A DNA stretch of 64,000 nucleotides from Methanospirillum stamsii (lineage in GTDB: Archaea > Halobacteriota > Methanomicrobia > Methanomicrobiales > Methanospirillaceae): NCBI RefSeq assembly GCF_046244385.1, contig NZ_CP176366.1, positions 1,550,001-1,614,000 of the forward strand, in the 5' to 3' direction. Position 1 is the first letter of the stretch. Each line of letters begins with the position of its first letter. Made by a program: the position numbers and the translations under genes. The notes below the pieces were generated by a model. That model saw nothing but the letters and a program-made list of their open reading frames with translations, searched no databases and was not told the DNA's origin. Shown here in pieces: positions 52,681-60,455 of this stretch.

Positions 52681-53334
52681 TCAGGAATTAAATTTCATAT
52701 CTGCATATCTTTGTTCTGCGAATTTAAGACGGATGATAACTTCTGAATAATCAGGCTTTATCTGTAGTGCTTTATCAAAGGCAGCAATTGCTTTTGAATA
52801 ATCTCCAAGGTCAAGGAAGGCAAGCCCCTGGTTATTCCATATCCGGGCATCATCCGGTTTTATAGCCAGTGCTTTATCAAATGCCTGCACTGCATCCTTG
52901 TAGGTCCGAAGATAGTATAGTCCCATCCCTTTTTTATACCATATCTCTGCGTCATCCGGCGTAATATTAAGGATTTTATCACATGTCTGGACAATTCCAT
53001 TATAGTTCCGGTTGGCGTTGTAGATCTTCTCTTTCACATATAGTGAATCAAGAGACAATGGATTTATTCTTAGTACTTCGTCAAATGACCTGAGTGATTC
53101 ATCATCCTTCCCAAGAGAATGCAGTGCCATTCCCCTGTCATACCATGTCGTCTCATTATCCGGGTCAATATTCAGAGATTTATCAAAGGCTTCAACTGCT
53201 TTATCATATTTTTGAAGTTTAACTAGTTCTATTCCTTTCTCATACCAGTCCCTGGCTGATATTTCACCATAGGAAGATCCAATAAGAAATCCAAAAATAG
53301 TAAAGAAAAAGAAAAGAAAAGTGAACAATTTCAT
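52681..53334 (-). CDS. Secreted or membrane-anchored TPR protein
   Basis: 217 residues. N-terminal signal sequence (L-F-T-F-L-F-F-F-F-T-I-F-G-F-L-I-G-S) followed by about five TPRs (W-Y-E-K-G-I-E-L, W-Y-D-R-G-M-A-L, W-Y-K-K-G-M-G-L, W-N-N-Q-G-L-A-F). Likely exported or anchored facing outside. Relation to the next TPR gene is probably a duplication. Confidence 0.87.
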   Translation of the reverse strand: MKLFTFLFFFFTIFGFLIGSSYGEISARDWYEKGIELVKLQKYDKAVEAFDKSLNIDPDNETTWYDRGMALHSLGKDDESLRSFDEVLRINPLSLDSLYVKEKIYNANRNYNGIVQTCDKILNITPDDAEIWYKKGMGLYYLRTYKDAVQAFDKALAIKPDDARIWNNQGLAFLDLGDYSKAIAAFDKALQIKPDYSEVIIRLKFAEQRYADMKFNS

Positions 53335-53540
53335 TGAGAAAAAGTTGATGTTTTGAAAAAATAATCCTATTTATTCTGGTTTTTTAATAAATCTCATGTA
53401 TCCGGGATCCATGCGGGGTAATCCTACCACATGGGTCACATGCGTTATGGGGGGCTGAGTTATCCTGTATGCTCATGAGTTATCTTCTCTGCCGGCACAG
53501 TATCAAATACCTATACGAGCATACATGAGGGTGAAATATC

Positions 53541-54512
53541 GTGAGTTTTGAAAAAATCCCAACAGTTCCAACAGCCGATGAAGTGCTGGACCGTGCTCTC
53601 CGTCGTGCTGCAAAGAAAATGCGGGAGAAACCTAATAAAAAAAGGGCAAGTGTTGAGTTTGTCGAGGCAGCATACCTCTCGGTCCATGACAAACTGGTAT
53701 CAGTAATCCAGTCATTCCCAACCCTCTCTGAAGAGTCTCAGTTTTACCAGGACATTGTAGAGATCCTGTATACCACCGACCGGCTCAAAAAATCACTGGG
53801 TGCGGTTGGATGGGCAGCCCGGTGGTCCAAAGATCATCGGGGAGGTCTTGCAAAGGATGTCCGGTATTCATCCGAGGACAATGCACCTGCGGCACGAAAA
53901 AAAGCTATAGCCAGACTTTCATCTGTCGTTCACCAGATAGAAGATGATCTCCTCTTTCTTAACGAAGTGAGAAATGTCCTCCGGAAATTGCCTACTGTAG
54001 AAGACGTCTTTACCATCGTGGTTGCCGGATTTCCAAATGTAGGCAAGTCCTCTTTTATCCGGCGTGTATCTTCTGCTGAACCGGAAATAGCATCTTATCC
54101 GTTTACTACCAAAGGGATCATCGTTGGTCATTATTACAGTGGCCGGGAGAAGATCCAACTGATTGACACACCAGGACTGCTTGATCGGCCGGGAATAGAA
54201 CGAAACGCGATTGAGCGCCAGGCATTATCCGCGATAGTAAATATTGCCGATGTGCTTCTTTTTATTCTGGACCCCAGTGCACATTGCGGATATCCGATTG
54301 AAGACCAGATGAGTCTCTTAAAAGAAGTGGAACAACTAGTACAGATCCCGATTGTTGTGGTTGGTAACAAATCGGACATCTCAACACTCTCCGAATACCC
54401 CTGCATGTCAACTGGCAGCGGAGAAGGGGTTCAGGAGGTTTTGGATTCCCTTTTGGTTTATAAACCCAAGTGGGAGCCAAAAACTTCTTCAGGCCAGGAA
54501 ATTCCTGAATAA
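53541..54512 (+). CDS. Nog1-type GTPase
   Basis: 323 residues. The N-terminal 155 are the helical NOG1 domain; the G domain follows: G-F-P-N-V-G-K-S-S (G1, near 164), D-T-P-G-L-L-D (G3), and N-K-S-D (G4). Archaeal and eukaryotic Nog1 acts in large ribosomal subunit assembly. GTG start at 53541, preceded by GAGGGTGA 7 bases away. A second possible Met start is absent nearby. Confidence 0.92.
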   Translation: MSFEKIPTVPTADEVLDRALRRAAKKMREKPNKKRASVEFVEAAYLSVHDKLVSVIQSFPTLSEESQFYQDIVEILYTTDRLKKSLGAVGWAARWSKDHRGGLAKDVRYSSEDNAPAARKKAIARLSSVVHQIEDDLLFLNEVRNVLRKLPTVEDVFTIVVAGFPNVGKSSFIRRVSSAEPEIASYPFTTKGIIVGHYYSGREKIQLIDTPGLLDRPGIERNAIERQALSAIVNIADVLLFILDPSAHCGYPIEDQMSLLKEVEQLVQIPIVVVGNKSDISTLSEYPCMSTGSGEGVQEVLDSLLVYKPKWEPKTSSGQEIPE

Positions 54513-54518
54513 TCTTTT

Positions 54519-55691
54519 TTACTCGTGCCTGAGTGCTTCAATGGGACGCAGATCTGATGCTTTCCAGGCTGGATATAGTCCGGACAGGATACTGGTTGCA
54601 ATACCAAAGAGCATTCCATATGGGATCTGGATAAGACTTGAGATCTCAAAGAGATAGGATGTTTCCTGAAGCATAAGGGCAATTGCAGCATATCCTCCAA
54701 TAAAACTCATTATCCCTCCGATCAAAGAGCCGGATACTCCGAGGATCAGGGATTCGTAGATGAACATACTCCTGACTTCTGCCCGTTTAGTCCCGATTGA
54801 GCGGAGGATACCAATTTCCCGGTATCGTTCCATAACCGACATCATCATGACGTTGAAGATGGATACTCCGGCTACGACCAGAGAAATTCCGCCGATAGCC
54901 ATGGTGAATGTTGAAATCTTCCCGAATGTGTCGAGGATTGTCTCAAGGATGGCTTTGGTATCATAGACATCAACTTCATCTTCACGCCTGTTTAACTGCG
55001 CATCGATGGAGTCCTTGACCTGCTCTATCTCATTGAGGTTTTTTACCTTGACAATGACCTGATCATATTCAGACACATTGTAAAATGTCTCATACCATTG
55101 CTGTGATGCAAAGATTGCATTATCCGGGCTGATATCAAATCCCATCCCCCGTTCTTTCAGGATGCCGACAACCCTGACACCACTCTCTTCCCTGCCGATA
55201 AGAATTCGTGACCCGACGGCCAGGTTATTATCTTTAGCAAGTTTTGATCCAACCATGACTCCGGATGCACCCCGGAGAAACTGGCCAGTTTCAAGGTCGA
55301 GCAGGGTTGAGATGTCCTGAGGTTCGATTCCATAGACTGATGCCGCCAGAATATCTTTTCCAATCCGGATCCGGTCGCCACCGGTATAAACCGGGACCAC
55401 CTCGTTGTTCCCTGATGCCCGCCGTATCTGCTCAAGTTGTCGGTCTGAGATTCCTTCATTTGTTCCCTGTGCTCCGAATCCTCCAAATGATACATGAGGA
55501 GTGACAACAACCGAATCCCCGACATCGGTGAGTGATTCAGAGACTGAAAGGACCAGACTGTTTCCAAGAATACCCATCGAAGAAATTGCAACAACTCCGA
55601 TGATAATTCCGATTGCTGCAAGGATTGATCTGAGCCAGTGGATATGGAGGTTCCTGACTGCCAGGCTGAAAAAAAGCCGGTGACTGGTCAA
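54519..55691 (-). CDS. MacB/FtsX-like ABC transporter permease
   Basis: 390 residues. N-terminal TM (S-I-L-A-A-I-G-I-I-I-G-V-V-A-I), a large extracellular MacB-like domain (about 50-260), and three C-terminal TMs with F-N-V-M-M-M-S-V and R-E-I-G-I-L-R-S-I-G. TTG start at 55691 overlaps the ATPase stop (TTGA), with GGAGGAAA 5 bases before it. With the next gene it forms an exporter or a mechano-transmission complex, likely for envelope or surface components. Confidence 0.9.
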   Translation of the reverse strand: MTSHRLFFSLAVRNLHIHWLRSILAAIGIIIGVVAISSMGILGNSLVLSVSESLTDVGDSVVVTPHVSFGGFGAQGTNEGISDRQLEQIRRASGNNEVVPVYTGGDRIRIGKDILAASVYGIEPQDISTLLDLETGQFLRGASGVMVGSKLAKDNNLAVGSRILIGREESGVRVVGILKERGMGFDISPDNAIFASQQWYETFYNVSEYDQVIVKVKNLNEIEQVKDSIDAQLNRREDEVDVYDTKAILETILDTFGKISTFTMAIGGISLVVAGVSIFNVMMMSVMERYREIGILRSIGTKRAEVRSMFIYESLILGVSGSLIGGIMSFIGGYAAIALMLQETSYLFEISSLIQIPYGMLFGIATSILSGLYPAWKASDLRPIEALRHE

Positions 55692-56380
55692 CTTATTTCC
55701 TCCTTTATCTTTCCGTCTTCAATGAGGATGGTTCGGTCTGCATATTCTGCAATTCTCGGATCATGGGTAACCATGACGATAGTCTTCCCCTGTTCTCTGC
55801 ATAATTGGGTAAGGAGGTCCATGATTGCCATGCCGGTTTTCGTATCCAGGTTTCCGGTAGGTTCGTCACAGAGGAGAATTTCCGGGTCATTTACAAGGGC
55901 CCGGGCGATGGCAACCCGCTGCTGCTGACCTCCGGACAACTGACCTGGCCGGTGATGCCAGAGATGAGGGGCAAGACCCACCGCTTCGAGGACTTCCATA
56001 CACCGCTTCGTGCATCCGGTCTCTCCGGTTTTAAGGATGAGAGGGTACTGTACGTTTTCAAGTGCATCAAGGAGGAGTATGAGGTTAAACTGCTGAAAGA
56101 TGAAGCCAAGTACATCACGCCGAAGTTCGGTGAGCTGGTCATCATTCATCGTTTTGATATTCTGTCCGGAGATGAATACATCCCCGGATGTTGGGATGTC
56201 AAGACATCCCATCATGTTCAGCAGGGTCGATTTTCCTGACCCGGAAGGTCCCATAATGGCGATAAACTCTCCTCTGACGACCTCTACGTCTACATGATTA
56301 AGGGCTGTAACATCGCCTGAATCAAGGGGATAAATTTTGGTGACATCATGAAATGCTATCACCTGCCTGGTCTCTTTCAT
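55688..56380 (-). CDS. LolD/MacB-type ABC transporter ATPase
   Basis: About 230 residues. Walker A G-P-S-G-S-G-K-S-T near 41, signature L-S-G-G-Q-Q-Q-R-V, Walker B I-L-L-C-D-E-P-T-G-N-L-D. ATG 56380 is preferred because ATGA overlaps the end of the upstream gene; an upstream in-frame start at 56413 would run into that gene. It powers the permease encoded next. Confidence 0.93.
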   Translation of the reverse strand: MKETRQVIAFHDVTKIYPLDSGDVTALNHVDVEVVRGEFIAIMGPSGSGKSTLLNMMGCLDIPTSGDVFISGQNIKTMNDDQLTELRRDVLGFIFQQFNLILLLDALENVQYPLILKTGETGCTKRCMEVLEAVGLAPHLWHHRPGQLSGGQQQRVAIARALVNDPEILLCDEPTGNLDTKTGMAIMDLLTQLCREQGKTIVMVTHDPRIAEYADRTILIEDGKIKEEIS

Positions 56381-57540
56381 GCACGATTTTTCCGGCTGTA
56401 CCAGACTGCACACAGAACTCCTGCTGCGATGATTACGAGAACTCCGATAATGACCGGAGAGATCCCTTCTTCATCCTGCTGTGTCTTCGGGTTTTTTTCT
56501 TTGCCCAGTTCGACCAGGGTTACGCTGCTGAATTCATTCCCGTCATCATCTTTAAATGATGCCCTGAGGGGAACTTCTGTCACATTTGTATCTGCTCTGA
56601 ATGTCACTTCAAAACTTGCAAAGTCGTCTGGTTTGAGTGCTCCAACGGCATAGACCTTATAGGGAAATACCGGAATAGCAGGCTCTTCAGATGAGATGAC
56701 TACTGCATTTGCATTTTCAAGACCAGCATTAGTAACATCCCCGGTTACCCGGTAATTCCCTCGTTCAGTATCAACCTGCACATTTGAAAGAACCGTATCT
56801 GCCTGTTTTCTGCTCTTTTGTCCGGTAACAACCGGAAGAGTATAAGGAACCGTATGTTGGTTGATACCATTCTGGTAATGCACGGTGAAGGTAATTGGTT
56901 CATCCCCATAGGGAGTTACAGAGAACGGGATATCAATGGAATTATCTGACTGGAGAACCCCGGCAAAGTAGGATGTCGGGGTAATCTCGTGTCTGCCTTT
57001 TGAAGGATCTATGATAACGCCGTTTACTGCATTGTCACGGGGATTTCCAATATGAATAACAATATTCTCTTTCTTACCCTCAACCCAGGTCTCCGGTTTA
57101 TTCATGACCGATACTTCAAGCGGGTTTTCCTGCACCGTTACCTTGAACGGGTACCTGAGATAATTTGCATCTCTGAAATCAACCGAAAAAACCGGGTAGA
57201 AGATACCGGTAACTCCTCCTGCCTGGAGAGTGTAGGTAAAACTCATGGTGTTTCCAGCCCCGATGGCTCCTACCTTTCCGTAATCATCAGACAGAATTTT
57301 CAGATCCTTGGACTGTATTTCTGCTCCTGAAATGGCAACGCTTTTTGTCCCGGTATTAGATAGGGTGATGGTAACCGTTGCGGTATCATAAGGCATAAGT
57401 ATAGCCGGATCAGTAGTGAGGTTTATCACCTGTATCTGTGCGGCGGCAGCTTCATTTTCTGCCAGCATTTCAGCTTCTGCTAATGGGAGTAGAAATAGCA
57501 GGATGAAAAAACAGGTGATTACTTTTCTGCCTGTTTTCAT
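56377..57540 (-). CDS. COG1361-type exported protein (S-layer-like) of the ABC operon
   Basis: 387 residues. Signal peptide (V-I-T-C-F-F-I-L-L-F-L-L-P), several Ig-like/CARDB-like beta domains (T-V-T-I-T-L-S-N-T-G, V-T-N-A-G-L-E-N-A), and a C-terminal TM (V-I-I-G-V-L-V-I-I-A-A-G-V-L) with a basic end. It faces the outside and is membrane-anchored. Such proteins commonly accompany archaeal MacB-like transporters and may be their extracellular partner. It overlaps both neighbours by 4 bases. Confidence 0.85.
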   Translation of the reverse strand: MKTGRKVITCFFILLFLLPLAEAEMLAENEAAAAQIQVINLTTDPAILMPYDTATVTITLSNTGTKSVAISGAEIQSKDLKILSDDYGKVGAIGAGNTMSFTYTLQAGGVTGIFYPVFSVDFRDANYLRYPFKVTVQENPLEVSVMNKPETWVEGKKENIVIHIGNPRDNAVNGVIIDPSKGRHEITPTSYFAGVLQSDNSIDIPFSVTPYGDEPITFTVHYQNGINQHTVPYTLPVVTGQKSRKQADTVLSNVQVDTERGNYRVTGDVTNAGLENANAVVISSEEPAIPVFPYKVYAVGALKPDDFASFEVTFRADTNVTEVPLRASFKDDDGNEFSSVTLVELGKEKNPKTQQDEEGISPVIIGVLVIIAAGVLCAVWYSRKNRA

Positions 57541-58202
57541 GCAGCTCCCCCGGTGAAAAGGAGGAGAGATGAGAGGGTGTATGCAATATAGATGACCACC
57601 GGAAGTCCTGCAACGATGAGTGCTTTTTTTGCAGGAAGACCACAGCAGGATTCAACACCTATCGCCCATAGGTTTGCCACCCAGATAAGGAAGATAATGG
57701 TGATAATGGTTGAAATTATGGTGAATTCATGGAGTGCCGGGTCCTGCATCATTGACATTGCAGCAATGCTTATCTCTTCCGGATCTGATGTTGTGATTGG
57801 AGAGATATCTGCCTGGGGGATGTAATATGCTGTTAAAATCACTGTAATGATTGTTGCAAAGAGCAGAGGAATCATTCCGTATCCACAGATCTCCATCACT
57901 CTTTTAAGTGTTCCGGTACCCTGCATCACCTTCTGGATTCCAAACAGGATAACTGCTGCAACTACCCAGATGAATAGTGTACCAATTAATGTAGATACTG
58001 CTGCACTCATCGCGGTTATGGTCTCGATACCTTCCATAAGTCCGGCCAGCATCTTTCCGGACAGTTCTCCCATCATATATCCGCTGATGGAACTTACCAC
58101 TGCCATTACCAGGATGATAAGGGCCGGTTTTTTAAGTGATGGTTCTTCTTTTGAGACTGACTGGAAGAACATTCGGGGGTTTGAAAATATATCAGTAAGC
58201 AT
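57537..58202 (-). CDS. YIP1-family membrane protein
   Basis: 221 residues with about five TM segments (A-L-I-I-L-V-M-A-V-V, L-I-G-T-L-F-I-W-V-V-A-A-V-I-L, and others) and the YIP1-like N-terminus I-F-S-N-P-R-M-F-F. First gene of a four-gene operon, YIP1, COG1361, ABC ATPase, permease, with 4-base overlaps throughout. Function unknown; it may organise the transporter. Confidence 0.83.
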   Translation of the reverse strand: MLTDIFSNPRMFFQSVSKEEPSLKKPALIILVMAVVSSISGYMMGELSGKMLAGLMEGIETITAMSAAVSTLIGTLFIWVVAAVILFGIQKVMQGTGTLKRVMEICGYGMIPLLFATIITVILTAYYIPQADISPITTSDPEEISIAAMSMMQDPALHEFTIISTIITIIFLIWVANLWAIGVESCCGLPAKKALIVAGLPVVIYIAYTLSSLLLFTGGAA

Positions 58203-58236
58203 GTGTTTTCTCCGGGTATCATTAATATTTAATTTC

Positions 58237-58458
58237 TTAGGGGTTTACATCTTTTTGAGGAAATTCATCATCGAAAAAGAATATCTCGTCTATTGGGGAT
58301 TTTAGGATCACGGATATCTGGTACGCAAGACGAAGGGAGGGGTTGTATTTTCCTCGTTCAAGAAACACAACCGTTTCACGGCGGACACCTACCCGTTCTG
58401 CAAGTTCTGCCTGGGTAAGTCCGCAACGTGCCCTGAGTTCTTTTATCCTGGTATACAC
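58237..58458 (-). CDS. XRE-family transcriptional regulator
   Basis: 73 residues, a single helix-turn-helix: I-K-E-L-R-A-R-C-G-L-T-Q-A-E-L-A-E-R-V-G then E-T-V-V-F-L-E-R-G-K-Y-N-P-S. Nine bases after the DUF2178 gene, the common archaeal DUF2178-HTH pair. Probably represses its own operon through the dyads at 59032-59089. Confidence 0.9.
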   Translation of the reverse strand: MYTRIKELRARCGLTQAELAERVGVRRETVVFLERGKYNPSLRLAYQISVILKSPIDEIFFFDDEFPQKDVNP

Positions 58459-58467
58459 AATTTTCTC

Positions 58468-59022
58468 CTAATAAACGTCCCCTTTTTTGTTGAAGTAATA
58501 CTGAAACAGGATTGTACTGACTGGCATCATGATAATGAAAACCAAAAGTACCGTATTAGCAGAAATCTGCATACCTCCAAAACTGATGGCAACGGACAGA
58601 AAGATGACCATCACATAGGTCAGGTACCAGGAACAGGAGATTCCATAGGTTCCGATACGAAGTGATCTCTCGTCCTGCATTCCGGCATCACTATCCTGGT
58701 TTTTCATCCTCCAGTGCAGAAGGATGAGAACCATACTCATGGTAAGGCCCATGGCCGGGGTTGCTGGGAGAAGAGGGACATCAATGAGGATTCCTGCAAA
58801 TGAAATTCCAAGGGCAATCACTGCAAGTATTGCAATGATGCGTCTTACTGTAGGGGTATTATGCTTTTTTAGTCCGTAGAATGCCCCAAAACCAAGAGCA
58901 ATCAAAAGAACCCAGATTAGTGCGTCATAGTAAAATCCTGATGCACAGTATGTTCCGATGATAAACATCAGCACAATGGATATGATGATTATCTCTAGTG
59001 TTATCAGTGCTGTACGGTTCAT
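58468..59022 (-). CDS. DUF2178-type membrane protein
   Basis: 184 residues with six predicted TM segments. The family sign Q-D-E-R-S-L-R-I (cytoplasmic loop, near 117) lies between TM4 and TM5. The XRE regulator follows in the operon. It may modulate the regulator by holding it at the membrane or sensing a signal; this is inference from the recurrent pairing. Confidence 0.8.
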   Translation of the reverse strand: MNRTALITLEIIIISIVLMFIIGTYCASGFYYDALIWVLLIALGFGAFYGLKKHNTPTVRRIIAILAVIALGISFAGILIDVPLLPATPAMGLTMSMVLILLHWRMKNQDSDAGMQDERSLRIGTYGISCSWYLTYVMVIFLSVAISFGGMQISANTVLLVFIIMMPVSTILFQYYFNKKGDVY

Positions 59023-59031
59023 AAGATCACG

Positions 59032-59089
59032 GTGTGAAATATCTCACACTAAGTTAGATATATGTAACATATGTTAGATAAATCTAACT
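59032..59089 (-). promoter_or_regulatory. Nested dyads in the DUF2178-XRE promoter
   Basis: Two palindromic elements. One is GTGTGA (59032-59037) facing TCACAC (59043-59048). The other is a 38-base dyad with arms AGTTAGAT (59052-59059) and ATCTAACT (59082-59089), and at its exact centre the perfect palindrome TAACATATGTTA (59065-59076). The site covers the likely TATA region of the operon, as expected for an autoregulator's operator. Confidence 0.65.
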
Positions 59090-59092
59090 CCG

Positions 59093-60025
59093 CTACAGTA
59101 CTTTCCACCGTACAAGAATAAACAGCCCGATGGCACTTGCCGCAACAGCCCCGAACATGATAAATAAAAATGCCATGGGATTATCCTGCAGGGGGAGGCC
59201 GACATTCATCCCATATATGCTTGCAATAAGAGTTGGAAGAGATATCAGAATTGTTATGCTGGTCAGGAGTTTCATCACGACATTGACATTATTATTAATA
59301 ATGGAGGCAAACGTTCCGGTCATTCCCATGACGATGGAAGTATAGATATTTGCCATCTCAAGAGCCTGTTTGTTTTCAATGACCATCTCTTCGTAAAGGT
59401 CATGCTCATCGTCGGTCATCTCAAGGATATTAGAATATGAGAATTTTTCGACCATGAGAGAGTTTGACCGGAGAGATGTTGTAAAGAAGACCAGGCTTTT
59501 ATGGAGGTTGAAGAGGTCTAAAAGCTGGTCATTGGTGCTTGACCGGTAGAGGTTCATCTCGATGAGGTTACTCATCCGGTTTATGTCTTTTAAGTACCGG
59601 AGAAACCGAAGGGCAGTCCGGTAACAGATCTGAAGAGCAAATCTGGTCCGGGTTTTGGTGTCAAAGTTCCGTACCCATCCGGATAAGAATTCTTCAAGGA
59701 CATCAACTTCTGTCAGGGTTACCGTAATGATGACGTTTCCTGTCAGGATGATGCCTATTGGCAGCGTAATATAGGGAATCGCGGCTTCCTCTGGTTCACG
59801 TCTTGGTGACCTGATGAGCATGAGCATATTCCCTTCATCTACCTCAAACCTGGCCCGTTCATCAACATCAAGGGGATCAGTAAAAAATTCTATCCAGACG
59901 CCAAAGCGCTCTACAAGGAGAGCAATCTCTTTTTCTGTGGGATTTACCACCTTGATCCAGCACCCGTCCACCCAGTTCTCAACCGGGACAAGACCCGTAT
60001 GTGTGGTAATATATGCTGCGATCAT
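59093..60025 (-). CDS. corA: CorA-type magnesium/cobalt transporter
   Basis: 310 residues. A large N-terminal cytoplasmic domain, a long helix (100-250), and two C-terminal TMs with the selectivity motif Y-G-M-N-V between them, then a short basic tail. All CorA landmarks are present. Intergenic spacing to the next gene is 70 bases and contains the operator, so it is probably a separate transcript. Confidence 0.92.
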   Translation of the reverse strand: MIAAYITTHTGLVPVENWVDGCWIKVVNPTEKEIALLVERFGVWIEFFTDPLDVDERARFEVDEGNMLMLIRSPRREPEEAAIPYITLPIGIILTGNVIITVTLTEVDVLEEFLSGWVRNFDTKTRTRFALQICYRTALRFLRYLKDINRMSNLIEMNLYRSSTNDQLLDLFNLHKSLVFFTTSLRSNSLMVEKFSYSNILEMTDDEHDLYEEMVIENKQALEMANIYTSIVMGMTGTFASIINNNVNVVMKLLTSITILISLPTLIASIYGMNVGLPLQDNPMAFLFIMFGAVAASAIGLFILVRWKVL

Positions 60026-60071
60026 GACTCATTCCCCCCAAACAGATGTGATTAGTACTACTGACTGATGG

Positions 60072-60079
60072 TATAAATA
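60072..60079. promoter_or_regulatory. TATA-like box between corA and the DUF5611 gene
   Basis: TATAAATA, which also reads as a TATTTATA box on the other strand. It lies 47 bases before the corA ATG and 56 bases before the DUF5611 ATG, so it could serve either divergent gene. Confidence 0.4.
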
Positions 60080-60134
60080 GGGCTATGCGGAGTAGATGTA
60101 ACACATATCCGAAAGAAGAGCAATAAGTGATCAT

Positions 60135-60452
60135 ATGCAGGAATACCCGGTTAAACGGACCCACATCAAGGCTCTTCCCGAGAACATATCCGGGAAAATA
60201 ACAGAGCATTTCGAATTAACACCCATTGAGAAAGATGGTAAGTATTCGATCTCCTATGGCGCTCTGGAATCTCTGGAGGTATTTTTAGGAGAGGGGAAAA
60301 AATCGATAATTATCTCTACCGTTTCAAAACAGGGTATTGAAGACGAACAGGTAATTCTTGAAACGAACAGACGATTCCGCCGGTACCTTGATGATGTTAC
60401 CGGATATACTACCAAAGAACGCGTAAAAAAAGCAAAAACAGTAGAAAAATAA
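60135..60452 (+). CDS. DUF5611 family protein
   Basis: 105 residues, start M-Q-E-Y-P-V-K-R-T-H, then I-S-Y-G-A-L and L-D-D-V-T-G-Y-T-x-K-E-R, basic tail. This is a small archaeal family of unknown function, conserved in methanogens. It ends 4 bases before the convergent leuS stop. Confidence 0.8.
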   Translation: MQEYPVKRTHIKALPENISGKITEHFELTPIEKDGKYSISYGALESLEVFLGEGKKSIIISTVSKQGIEDEQVILETNRRFRRYLDDVTGYTTKERVKKAKTVEK

Positions 60453-60455
60453 TTT

